The position numbers and the translations under genes are program-made. The notes under the pieces are model-generated. The model did not search any database, was not told where the DNA came from, and saw only the letters and a list, made by a program, of their open reading frames with translations. Shown here piece by piece: positions 50,875 to 58,950 of a stretch of 64,000 bases of DNA. Each line of letters starts with the position of its first letter. The stretch's first letter is position 1. The stretch comes from Gammaproteobacteria bacterium (lineage in GTDB: Bacteria > Pseudomonadota > Gammaproteobacteria > Pseudomonadales > UBA5518), in the NCBI GenBank assembly GCA_016705365.1, contig JADIYI010000002.1:558001-622000 (forward strand), written 5' to 3'.

Positions 50875-51700
50875 AATCCCGGATCTTGCGCGTGACCGCA
50901 CCTACCGCATAGCCTTTTGCTCCAAGCTTGCGCACCGGCCAGACACCGATCACGGCGTTGCAGATGAACAACTCCTGGGCCCCCGCGAGCAGTGCCCGTT
51001 CACAATTCGTGGTGGAGACGGCGATACCCAGCGACCGTGCCACTTCATCGATGATGTATCCGCGCATGACGCCGGCAACACCACAGCTTTCTATGATCGG
51101 CGTGATCAGCCGACCACCGCTGACGAGAAATACATTGGTCGAAATTCCCTCCACAATGCGCCCGCGCGAATCGGACATCAGGCCCTCCACGATGTCATCG
51201 TCCGCCCACTCCATGCGTGCAAGCACCTGCTCCAGCCGGTTGAGATGCTTGATGCCGGCCAAGGTCACGTTCATGCCGAGCCGCGCATCACAGAAGCGCA
51301 CCGCCACACCCTCGGCAGCACGCGATACAGGATAATCAGGCAATGCTTGCCGTATCAGGATACGCGTCGGCGTTGCGTGCGCATCCGTGCGGTAGCCCGC
51401 GCCGCCGGTGCCGCGCGTCACGATCAGCTTGATAATGCCACGTGCGCCACGACTCCGGGCCGCGCCAGCAAAGGCGCCGATCTCGCTGCGCAATTGATCA
51501 AGATCGACGGGTATCGACAGGCGGCGACAGGAAGAATCCAGCCGGTCCATGTGCCTGTCGAGCAAGGGAATGCGCGCTTCATTGTAGCGCATGGTCTCGA
51601 ACACCCCGTCACCATAAGCCAGCCCGCGATCACCCGCCTCCGGCGAGGCACCTTCCCTGGCATTGACCCACACCAACGCTTCCTGCGAATCCTGACTCAT
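50849..51700 (-). CDS. pabC: Aminodeoxychorismate lyase
   Basis: PLP enzyme that releases p-aminobenzoate for folate synthesis. The 283-aa protein has the branched-chain-aminotransferase-like fold IV features: GDGVFETMR (about 29-37), the PLP lysine in AGIKHLNRLEQVLAR (about 147) and EGISTNVFLV. ATG at 51700 gives a canonical N-terminus; the open frame reaches back into fabF. It starts 11 nt after fabF and overlaps mltG. Confidence 0.95.
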   Translation of the reverse strand: MSQDSQEALVWVNAREGASPEAGDRGLAYGDGVFETMRYNEARIPLLDRHMDRLDSSCRRLSIPVDLDQLRSEIGAFAGAARSRGARGIIKLIVTRGTGGAGYRTDAHATPTRILIRQALPDYPVSRAAEGVAVRFCDARLGMNVTLAGIKHLNRLEQVLARMEWADDDIVEGLMSDSRGRIVEGISTNVFLVSGGRLITPIIESCGVAGVMRGYIIDEVARSLGIAVSTTNCERALLAGAQELFICNAVIGVWPVRKLGAKGYAVGAVTRKIRDYVARQFAA

Positions 51701-51711
51701 CGGAATACCCG

Positions 51712-52942
51712 TCAGAACCGCCGGAAAATCAGCGATCCGTTGGTCCCGCCAAAACCGAAGGAATTCGACAGGGCCACATCGATCTTGCGCTCCTGCGCCA
51801 CATGCGGCACGCAGTTCAGAACACAATCCGCATCGACGTTGTCGAGGTTTATGGTCGGTGGGGCAACCCCATCGCGAATCGCGAGAATGCTGAATACCGC
51901 CTCGACCGCGCCTGCTGCTCCCAGCAGATGGCCAATCATGGATTTCGTGGAGCTCATTGCAACATCTTGCGCTGCATTGCCGAGAATACGCTGCACGGCG
52001 CGGAATTCCGCTGCATCTCCGGCCGGAGTCGAGGTCCCATGTGCGTTGATATAGTCGATATCCGAGGGCGCGATCCCGGCGTCGCGGATCGCATTCATCA
52101 TCGAGGAACTCGCTCCGCGCCCATCCTCGGGAGGCAAGGTCATGTGACAGGCATCACCGCTCATGCCAAAACCGATCACCTCCGCGTGAATTCGGGCGCC
52201 GCGCTTGCGCGCACTCCAGTTCCTCCAGCACCAGCACTCCGGCACCGTCGCTCAGCACGAAGCCATCGCGGTCCTGGTCCCAGGGTCGGCTCGCCGCCGC
52301 CGGATTTTCATTTCGCGTCGACAATGCCCTGGCCGCGGCAAAACCGCCAAGGCCTACCGGCGTCGTGGCCATTTCCGATCCACCCACCACCATGGCATCG
52401 ACCTCGCCCCACGCGATGAGACGCGCCCCCAGGCCGATATTGTGGGTGCCCGTGGTGCAGGCGGTTGTCACCGCCAGATTGGGGCCGCTGAAACCATAGC
52501 GTATCGACAGATAGCCCGCGATCATGTTGGTGATCGATCCGGGTACAAAAAACGGCGAGATGCGTCGTGGCCCTGATTCGATGACGATCTGATGACTCTT
52601 CTCGATCGAGGCGATGCCACCTATGCCGGATCCGATTGCCGCGCCGATGCGTGCAGCATTCGATTCGTCGACCACGAGCCCCGAATCGTCCATGGCCTGC
52701 ACTGCAGCGCCCAGGCCATAGAGTATGAACTCGTCGAATTTGCGCACTTCCTTGGGCGGGAGGAAGGAGGTATCGAAATCGCGAATCGATCCACCGAAGC
52801 GCGTCGAATAAGCAGAAACGTCGAAATGTTCGATCGGCCGAATACCGCTGCGGCCATTGACGATGCCATCCCATGTCTCGGGAACCGAGTTTCCAAGGGG
52901 GGTGACTACACCCATCCCGGTTACGACCACGCGTCGCTTCAT
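51712..52942 (-). pseudogene. fabF: Beta-ketoacyl-ACP synthase II with a frameshift
   Basis: Elongating ketosynthase of fatty-acid synthesis, split over two frames. The upstream part (52942 to about 52215) begins MKRRVVVTGMGVVTPLG and holds the active Cys (TTACTTGTHN); the downstream part (about 52216 to 51712) holds both catalytic His (NAHGTSTPAGD and GHLLGAAGAVE) and ends GGTNGSLIFRRF. The break is at about 52213-52216, where LVLEELE should continue SARKRGARIHAE. Restoring two bases, making GAGAGT from GAGT, gives a 410-aa protein aligned without gaps to the 413-aa E. coli protein. All else is conserved, so a sequencing or assembly error is more likely than true decay, but a real lesion cannot be excluded. 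Confidence 0.9.
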
Positions 52943-53149
52943 TGCGGCGAACTCCGTTTGCGAAACGTCTTTTTAATGGCGGGACGTAACAGACGCAACC
53001 CGGACAAAGACATCAGAAATTCATCACCAACGTGCCGGCCACGCATCCGGTCCACCGCAGCATCAGAAAATCCGCCGGACGGAGGCCTTGGAAGGCCGCC
53101 TGCCACACCGCGATCCAGTGTGCCGCAGGAGCCTTCCGACGGGCATTGA

Positions 53150-53383
53150 TCAGGAATGGGATTCGATATAATCGATGGCGTGCTGGACCGTGGTTATGTT
53201 CTCCGCATCCTCATCCGGGATCTCAGTCTCAAACTCCTCTTCAAGAGCCATGACCAGTTCAACGGTGTCGAGAGAGTCGGCTCCAAGGTCTTCCACGAAG
53301 GAAGCAGAGTTCTGGATATCCTCCTCTTTCACACCAAGCTGCTCCGCGACTATCTTCTTGACGCGTTCTTCGATGCTGCTCAT
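53150..53383 (-). CDS. acpP: Acyl carrier protein
   Basis: Carrier of growing acyl chains; 77 aa and very acidic. The phosphopantetheine attachment Ser is in GADSLDTVELVMALEEEF (Ser37 region). Start context has AGGAG. It lies between fabG and fabF in the usual order; 207 nt separate it from fabF and hold imperfect GC hairpins but no classic terminator. A TAGAAT -10 (53470-53475) upstream suggests its own strong promoter. Confidence 0.99.
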   Translation of the reverse strand: MSSIEERVKKIVAEQLGVKEEDIQNSASFVEDLGADSLDTVELVMALEEEFETEIPDEDAENITTVQHAIDYIESHS

Positions 53384-53469
53384 TTTCGTATCGTGCTCCT
53401 GTTAAGGGTTGAGTACGTCGTTGCAACCGGTTTCACCAATTCCCGCGCTGTGCTGCAACGCGAGCAAGG

Positions 53470-53475
53470 ATTCTA
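53470..53475 (-). promoter_or_regulatory. Candidate -10 of the acpP promoter
   Basis: TAGAAT on the minus strand, 87 nt upstream of acpP in the 133-nt fabG-acpP gap. The -35 region is AT-rich (TTAAAT) but not consensus. Confidence 0.4.
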
Positions 53476-53516
53476 CCCTGAATCTCCGCAACATTTAATA
53501 TATTGACAAAATGCGC

Positions 53517-54251
53517 TCAGCGCATGTACATGCCACCGTTTACATGAATCGTCTCGCCGGTCACGTATCCAGCTGACTCCGAGGCAAGAAAGGCCACTAC
53601 TGCCGCCACTTCCGCAGCGTCTCCCAATCGTCCTGCCGGAATCTGTTCCAGCAAACCCTGGCGTTGCTGGTCCGGAAGCTCGCGCGTCATGTCCGTGTCG
53701 ATAAAACCCGGTGCCACGCAATTCACCGTTATTCCGCGAGAGCCGATTTCCCGCGCCAGCGAACGCGAGAATCCTTCCATCCCGGCCTTGCTCGCGGCGT
53801 AATTTGCCTGCCCCGCATTGCCCATCGAACCAACCACCGAGCTGACGCTGACAATACGCCCCCAGCGCGCCTTGGTCATTGCACGCATCACGGCCTTGCT
53901 GAGGCGGAAAACGGAGCTGAGGTTGGTGTCGATAACACCCTGCCATTCTTCCTCTTTCATGCGCATCAGGATGTTGTCGCGCGTGATGCCGGCATTGTTC
54001 ACCAGGATCAATGGTGCACCGTATGCATCCACGATCCTCGCCAGGACATCATCGATGGCTGCTGGCGAGGCGACATCGAGCGCCATCCCGGTACCGGCAA
54101 TACCGGCTGCGGCAAAGCGCTCGGAGATGCGCGTCGCGCCGGAATCGGTGGTGGCTGTGCCGATCACGACATGACCGAGCGCACCCAGCGAATCCGCAAT
54201 TGCCGCTCCGATGCCCCTGCTCGCGCCGGTAACCAGACACACGCGCTGCAT
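53517..54251 (-). CDS. fabG: 3-oxoacyl-ACP reductase
   Basis: NADPH-dependent reduction of 3-ketoacyl-ACP. The 244-aa short-chain dehydrogenase has the cofactor motif TGASRGIG (8-15), NNAGITRDN (about 87-95), catalytic Ser and Tyr/Lys in SSVVGS and YAASKAG, and ends GGMYMR. It follows fabD by 17 nt. Confidence 0.98.
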   Translation of the reverse strand: MQRVCLVTGASRGIGAAIADSLGALGHVVIGTATTDSGATRISERFAAAGIAGTGMALDVASPAAIDDVLARIVDAYGAPLILVNNAGITRDNILMRMKEEEWQGVIDTNLSSVFRLSKAVMRAMTKARWGRIVSVSSVVGSMGNAGQANYAASKAGMEGFSRSLAREIGSRGITVNCVAPGFIDTDMTRELPDQQRQGLLEQIPAGRLGDAAEVAAVVAFLASESAGYVTGETIHVNGGMYMR

Positions 54252-54268
54252 ATCACGCCCCTCCCGGG

Positions 54269-55210
54269 TCAGGCGGCCGCTGCCGCAATTGAAATCTTCA
54301 TGTCATCGGGATCCTCGCTGGCGTGGCATTCGAGTCCGCCATCGATTCTCTTGCACAGTCCGGCAAGCACCTTGCCAGGGCCGACTTCGAGAACCATGGC
54401 AACCTGTTGCGCGACGATGAAGCGTACCGACTGCGTCCACTTGACCGGGCTATGAATCTGCTGCACCAGCAGTTCGCGGATCCGCTCCGGCTCGGATTCG
54501 GTACCCGCATGAACATTGTGCACCACCGGCACTGCGGGCGCACTTATACGGATACCGGCAAGATCGCGCGCAAGCTGCTCACCGGCAGGCTTCATCAGGC
54601 TGGTATGAAAAGGGGCGCTGACCGGGAGCGGCAAGGCTCGCTTGGCGCCTTTTTCCTTGCATGCAGCGATAGCGCGCTGCACGGCGGCCGTATGACCTGC
54701 GATCACTACCTGGCCCGGGGAATTGAAATTCACCGCTGCCACGACCTCGGAGCCAGCCGCCTCAATGCAGGCCAGTTCGACCAGATCATCATCCAGTCCG
54801 AGCACAGCCGCCATGGCGCCCTCCCCGACCGGTACCGCCGATTGCATATACGCTCCGCGATTGCGAACCAGTCGCACCGCATCGGCGAACTCCAGAGCAC
54901 CCGCACAAACCAGCGCGGTGAATTCGCCAAGGCTATGCCCGGCCATATACTCGGGACGCACGCCACCGCGCGCTGACCATACCCGCCAGAGCGCCACGCT
55001 GGCGGTGAGAATCAACGGCTGGGTTCGCTCCGTCAGGTTCAGCTCTTCCTGCGGACCGGTCTGCGCAAGCCGCCACAGATCATAGCCCAGCACGCTCGAT
55101 GCTTCGTCGAAAGTATTCCCGATCAGCGGTTCCACCGCCGCCATCGCGGACAGCATCCCGACGCGCTGAGAACCCTGTCCCGGGAAAACGCATGCCAGAC
55201 GTGGCGCCAT
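54269..55210 (-). CDS. fabD: Malonyl-CoA:ACP transacylase
   Basis: Loads malonyl groups onto ACP. The 313-aa protein has FPGQGSQRVGM (about 9-19), the nucleophile Ser in AGHSLGEFTALV (about 94), and the His in VSAPFHTSLM. It is the first fab gene here: the plsX and fabH genes usually upstream are missing, and a weak terminator (55241-55269) separates it from rpmF. Confidence 0.98.
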   Translation of the reverse strand: MAPRLACVFPGQGSQRVGMLSAMAAVEPLIGNTFDEASSVLGYDLWRLAQTGPQEELNLTERTQPLILTASVALWRVWSARGGVRPEYMAGHSLGEFTALVCAGALEFADAVRLVRNRGAYMQSAVPVGEGAMAAVLGLDDDLVELACIEAAGSEVVAAVNFNSPGQVVIAGHTAAVQRAIAACKEKGAKRALPLPVSAPFHTSLMKPAGEQLARDLAGIRISAPAVPVVHNVHAGTESEPERIRELLVQQIHSPVKWTQSVRFIVAQQVAMVLEVGPGKVLAGLCKRIDGGLECHASEDPDDMKISIAAAAA

Positions 55211-55240
55211 CTCAGCCTCCTTTACGCAGGAGCAGACACG

Positions 55241-55269
55241 AAAACGGCGAGCACTTCACAGGCTCGCCG
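55241..55269 (-). terminator. Weak terminator downstream of rpmF
   Basis: On the minus strand an 8-bp stem CGGCGAGC/GCTCGCCG with a 9-nt loop is followed by TTTTCGTGT. It lies in the 93-nt rpmF-fabD gap, where plsX and fabH would normally be. Confidence 0.6.
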
Positions 55270-55303
55270 CCGAGTTTCTCATGGAGGCACAAGGACCGGA
55301 TAC

Positions 55304-55483
55304 TCAGTCCTTTTTCGTCTCCACTACTTTTTTCCCGCGATAGAAGCCGTCCGCGGTCACGTGATGGCGGCGATGTGTCTCGCCGCTGGTCGCGTCGCTC
55401 GAGAGCGCGGATGCACTCAACGCATCGTGGGCCCGACGCATTCCGCGGCGGGATCTGGTCATTCTGGCTTGTCCAACGGCCAT
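55304..55483 (-). CDS. rpmF: 50S ribosomal protein L32
   Basis: The 59-aa basic protein begins MAVGQARMTRSRRGMRRAHD and ends with a short GFYRGKKVV tail; this is the cysteine-less form. GAGGAG precedes the ATG at 55483. It follows yceD, as in most gammaproteobacteria. Confidence 0.98.
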   Translation of the reverse strand: MAVGQARMTRSRRGMRRAHDALSASALSSDATSGETHRRHHVTADGFYRGKKVVETKKD

Positions 55484-55564
55484 GATTAGCTCCTCGAATA
55501 ACAACTGAATATCAGCCCAGCGGATGCTGGCATTTCAACGTTCCGAACCTGCGCCAAAGAGCAT

Positions 55565-56092
55565 TCAGGATCGGTCCAACTTGTAAAGCTCCAGTGCTTC
55601 GGCAAACGGTTTCACGCGTTCGCCACCGGCGTCTCCGGCAAGCGCTGCGACAGGCTCGACTGCCATGCTGCATTGCTCGTCGGCGTGGCGCGGCGCAAAT
55701 GGCAGCGCCAGCAATAATTCATCTTCGACGATGCCATACAAATCCGCAGGTTCGTCACCAACCACAAGACCATCGATGCGCGTCGGGAGCGCCGCGAGTT
55801 GCGCTTCATCCCGGACCATCGCCAGGTTTATCCGGGCCTGCACCACCAGGCACATTTCACCAAGACATCTCTGACAGGTACAACTCAGCGATGCCTCGGC
55901 ATTGCCCTCGATGACCCGCAAGCCTTCATCATCCACTCCAAACTGCAGCTCGACCGCCACATCGCCGGTCGACGAGAGCAATTCCGCACACAAACGCCCA
56001 AGCTGGGCGATCGGAATCGAACCAGCCAGACACACACCGGCTGCAGCCAGTTTGCGCAAATCAGCGTGTCTCGGCACCCGGGTGGTAGACAT
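55565..56092 (-). CDS. yceD: YceD/DUF177 family protein, linked to 23S rRNA accumulation
   Basis: The 175-aa protein has the DUF177 CXXC (CTCQRC) preceded by VIEGNAEASLSC, and the acidic C-terminal DLYGIVEDELLLALPFAPRH. The family affects 23S rRNA levels in E. coli; the mechanism is not settled. The start at 56092 has no ribosome site and the promoter at 56102-56130 would put transcription within 3-5 nt of the ATG, so the mRNA may be almost leaderless. Upstream of rpmF, separated by 81 nt. Confidence 0.93.
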   Translation of the reverse strand: MSTTRVPRHADLRKLAAAGVCLAGSIPIAQLGRLCAELLSSTGDVAVELQFGVDDEGLRVIEGNAEASLSCTCQRCLGEMCLVVQARINLAMVRDEAQLAALPTRIDGLVVGDEPADLYGIVEDELLLALPFAPRHADEQCSMAVEPVAALAGDAGGERVKPFAEALELYKLDRS

Positions 56093-56101
56093 AGGCGCGC
56101 C

Positions 56102-56130
56102 ATGATAGTGACGAGCTTGTGGGGTGTCAA
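56102..56130 (-). promoter_or_regulatory. Strong sigma70 promoter for yceD-rpmF
   Basis: On the minus strand consensus TTGACA (56130-56125) and TATCAT (56107-56102) are exactly 17 nt apart. Expected start of transcription is about 56095, immediately before the yceD ATG at 56092. Confidence 0.8.
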
Positions 56131-56141
56131 AAAATAAATGA

Positions 56142-56170
56142 TTGAAAATCCGCGAATTATTCGCATAGTT
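56142..56170 (+). promoter_or_regulatory. Candidate promoter for maf
   Basis: TTGAAA (56142-56147) and ATAGTT (56165-56170) with 17 nt between, 36 nt upstream of the maf ATG. The -10 is weak. It would be divergent from the yceD promoter in the same 113-nt gap. Confidence 0.35.
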
Positions 56171-56205
56171 CAACGACCCGACTCCCTTCCGGACCCGTTC
56201 CTGAC

Positions 56206-56790
56206 ATGCCTCGGATCATTCTCGCCTCGGCCTCCTCGTATCGCAGCCTGCTGCTCGCACGACTTGGCCTGCCATTCGAATCGATCGCCGCCAACGTCGA
56301 CGAATCGCGCCTCGATGGAGAATCGGCCGAGGCGATGGTCACCCGTCTCAGCATCCTGAAAGCCCGGACCGTGGCTTTGGTGCATCCCGATGCAGTGATA
56401 ATTGCCTCTGACCAGGCCGGCGTTGCGGGGGATCGCCTGCTTGGCAAACCCGGCTCCACAGAAACGGCCATCGCCCAGCTACACAGCGTATCAGCTCGCG
56501 AAGTACGCTTTCTGACCGGACTTTGCGTGCTGGACCCGGCATCCGGGCAGGAACACATCGCGGTGGAAACCTGCAGGGTCCGGTTTCGGGCGCTGAATGA
56601 CGCCTCGATACGTGACTATGTCGAACGCGAACAACCGCTCGATTGTGCTGGCAGCTTCAAGGTCGAGGGCCTGGGAATCGCGTTGTTCGAACAACTGGCG
56701 CTCGATGACCCCACCAGCCTCGAGGGACTACCGCTGATCCGCCTCACCAGCTTTCTCGCACAAATCGGCATCAACGTACTCGCCCGATGA
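56206..56790 (+). CDS. Maf-family nucleotide pyrophosphatase (YceF type)
   Basis: Hydrolyses non-canonical or modified nucleoside triphosphates; the YceF branch prefers m7GTP. The 194-aa protein has SASSYR (8-13), the DESR and KA motifs, the SDQ (about 68-70) and FKVEGLGIALFE (about 151-162). Its 3' end overlaps the convergent gph gene by 63 nt. Confidence 0.94.
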   Translation: MPRIILASASSYRSLLLARLGLPFESIAANVDESRLDGESAEAMVTRLSILKARTVALVHPDAVIIASDQAGVAGDRLLGKPGSTETAIAQLHSVSAREVRFLTGLCVLDPASGQEHIAVETCRVRFRALNDASIRDYVEREQPLDCAGSFKVEGLGIALFEQLALDDPTSLEGLPLIRLTSFLAQIGINVLAR

Positions 56791-57444
56791 TCCCGGGACC
56801 CAGTCCAGCAATTCGCTGAGACAGCCCACTATCAACGACGGGCGATAAAGAGCCAGGCGCTGCGGCGAATGCACGCCATAGCTCACGCCAATTCCAGCCA
56901 CACCGGCCCGGCGCGCCATGTCCATATCGTATTCGGTATCGCCCACCACGACCGCCTGCTCAACCGCCTCACCCAGCTCCTCGATGATCTCCAGGATCAT
57001 GCGCGGGTCCGGCTTGGAGGCTGTTTCATCGGCGCATCGCGTGGCGTGGAAAAAGCCCTCCATCCCCATCGATGCCAATACGCGATCGAGGCCACGCCGG
57101 CTCTTGCCGGTAGCGACCGCAATGTAGTGTCCGCGCGCCCTCAGTTCCTCGAGCACCTCCAATGCTTTCGGAAACAGCTTCGATGGAGCAATATCCTCAG
57201 CGATGAAATGGCCCGCGTAGCCGACACGGAAGCGCTCGCCTGTATCTGCATCGAGCCCCGGATACAGCTGAGCGATGGCTTGCGGCAACCCCAGCCCGAT
57301 CACCTCGCTGAATGCATCGTCCCCGAGATCCTCCAGCCCCAGATCCAGTGCCGCACGGCGCAGGCAGATAACGATCCGCCCCACGGAATCACTCAACGTG
57401 CCATCCCAGTCGAATATGAAAATGTGCGGCGGGGAGCATCTCAC
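56728..57444 (-). CDS. HAD-family phosphatase (phosphoglycolate phosphatase-like)
   Basis: HAD-IA hydrolase, 238 aa, with motif I FDWDGTLSDS (about 11-20), motif III Lys in TASKPDPRM, and motif IV VVGDTEYDMDMARRAG. It overlaps the rluC stop by 4 nt (ATGA), so it is coupled to rluC, the same arrangement as in pseudomonads. Its last 63 nt overlap maf on the other strand; the terminal 20 residues are beyond the HAD core and may be dispensable. True substrate is not determined. Confidence 0.92.
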   Translation of the reverse strand: MRCSPPHIFIFDWDGTLSDSVGRIVICLRRAALDLGLEDLGDDAFSEVIGLGLPQAIAQLYPGLDADTGERFRVGYAGHFIAEDIAPSKLFPKALEVLEELRARGHYIAVATGKSRRGLDRVLASMGMEGFFHATRCADETASKPDPRMILEIIEELGEAVEQAVVVGDTEYDMDMARRAGVAGIGVSYGVHSPQRLALYRPSLIVGCLSELLDWVPGSSGEYVDADLCEKAGEADQR

Positions 57445-58391
57445 GGGTCGAGCCGCTCGAGCACATCCAGCAGCACCTGGTCCAGAGGCGCACTGATATC
57501 GAGCGGTCGCCCGTCCGGAAGCTCGAAAGAAAGCGAGCTCGCGTGCAGAAACAGCCGGCGCAGCCCCAAGTCACGCAGGTGCCGATTGAACCCCCGGTCA
57601 CCGTATTTTTCGTCGCCTGCCACCGGATGCCCTGACACCTGCGCGTGCACCCGGATCTGGTGGGTGCGACCGGTCACGGGCTGCGCCTCCAGCAAGCTCG
57701 CCTCGCGAAACACGCGAACGATGCGGAACCGGGTCTCCGACGCCTTGCCGCCCTCATCCGCCCGCACCACCCGCTCTCCCGAGCTGACGGTATTTTTTTC
57801 CAGCGAAACGGCAACACGGGTACGGCGCTTCGGCCAGCGACCCTGCACCAGCGTCGAATAGGTCTTGGTGATCGTGCCATCACGCAAGGCCGCATGCAGG
57901 TGGCGCAGCACGGAACGCTTTTTTGCGATCAACACACACCCAGAGGTGTCCTTGTCGAGCCGGTGCACCAATTCCAGCGAGCGTGCATCGCTGCGTATCG
58001 ATCGCAGTGCCTCTATCAAGCCGAGAGATAGCCCGCTGCCCCCGTGTACGGCCAGGCCACTCGGTTTGTTGACGACCAGCAACCCTTCGTCTTCGTACAA
58101 AACCCGGCCCGCGAGCGTCTCGATCAGCCCCCTGCCTGGCGCCGCGCTTGGTCGATCCGCCACCCTCACGGGCGGGATTCGTACCCTGTCACCTCCCTCC
58201 AGCCGCTGTTCGGGGCGAGCGCGAGCGCTATTCACTCGCACCTCTCCGCTGCGTACGATTCGATAGATCAGCGAGCGCGGAACGCCCTTGAGGCGTGCCA
58301 ATAAATAGTTGTCCAGCCGCTGGCCCGCGTGCTCAGCGTCGATTTCCATCAACTGCACGCGTGGCTGATCATTTTTTGATCGATCTATCAT
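57441..58391 (-). CDS. rluC: 23S rRNA pseudouridine synthase RluC
   Basis: Makes pseudouridine at 955, 2504 and 2580 of 23S rRNA in E. coli. The 316-aa protein has an S4 RNA-binding domain (about 20-80, GQRLDNYLLARLKGVPRSLI) and the catalytic Asp in VHRLDKDTSG (about 147). Length agrees with E. coli (319). No Shine-Dalgarno precedes the ATG and a TAGACT (58398-58403, minus) would start transcription at or near it. Divergent from rne, as is standard. Confidence 0.96.
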   Translation of the reverse strand: MIDRSKNDQPRVQLMEIDAEHAGQRLDNYLLARLKGVPRSLIYRIVRSGEVRVNSARARPEQRLEGGDRVRIPPVRVADRPSAAPGRGLIETLAGRVLYEDEGLLVVNKPSGLAVHGGSGLSLGLIEALRSIRSDARSLELVHRLDKDTSGCVLIAKKRSVLRHLHAALRDGTITKTYSTLVQGRWPKRRTRVAVSLEKNTVSSGERVVRADEGGKASETRFRIVRVFREASLLEAQPVTGRTHQIRVHAQVSGHPVAGDEKYGDRGFNRHLRDLGLRRLFLHASSLSFELPDGRPLDISAPLDQVLLDVLERLDP

Positions 58392-58950
58392 TTGTTTAGT
58401 CTAGCATTTTCGCTGCTAATTGAAGCACTTACCCGACATTGCTATACTCGCCCGCGCATGGGGCGAAGTCACCGCCCGTTTTCGGGCCGGATCAGAGCGC
58501 GAAGCCGAGCAAGCAGTTGCGCCAAGCGCAACGATCGGCCCGGAGTTTCTGGCGTGTATATATGCCGCCCATGCAAGCGTCTCGAGTGCGCCTTATCAGG
58601 AATGCCCCATGGGCTTGGCGCGCGGGATGCGCTTGGTTTGATCGAATTAAACCAGGAGACACAAGGCACCGTGCGAACAGCAACGGGAAGCTTGTTGAGA
58701 TTTTCTGTGGGAAAACCGCAACTGCGGTTGCCCGCTTGACCTGAAAGGACTGAGAAGCGCCGATGAGATGGACTGGTAGTAGCCTCCATTCCGGATTCGC
58801 GCAGCGCAGTGAGCGTACCGCCATTGCCTGCACATACGCCAAACAGACTTCGAGGAAGCAAGAAGCCTCTGCACAACAAGCCAATTAGGCCGCACTGCTG
58901 TTGAGAAGGTGCCAAGGTCCCTGCCATATGCATCAAGGACATTGGTTATC
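58392..58950 (+). other. rne leader region (long 5' UTR)
   Basis: About 560 nt without a credible gene between rluC and rne. After the promoter at 58420-58448 it provides a leader of roughly 500 nt. A clear hairpin is at 58709-58733 (GGG...CCC outer pairs, inner AACCGCA/TGCGGTT stem). In E. coli the rne leader is a target of RNase E autoregulation; the same is inferred here from length, position and structure. Confidence 0.65.
58420..58448 (+). promoter_or_regulatory. Sigma70 promoter for rne
   Basis: TTGAAG (58420-58425) and TATACT (58443-58448) with an exact 17-nt spacer, about 500 nt upstream of the rne start. Confidence 0.75.

Noticed and set aside
51712..52245. Separate second ketosynthase gene
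   Set aside because: It is the C-terminal half of fabF read in the shifted frame; its first residues are out-of-frame fabF.
58469..58942. Frames on both strands in the rne leader
   Set aside because: No ribosome sites, no known family, and the region fits a long 5' UTR.
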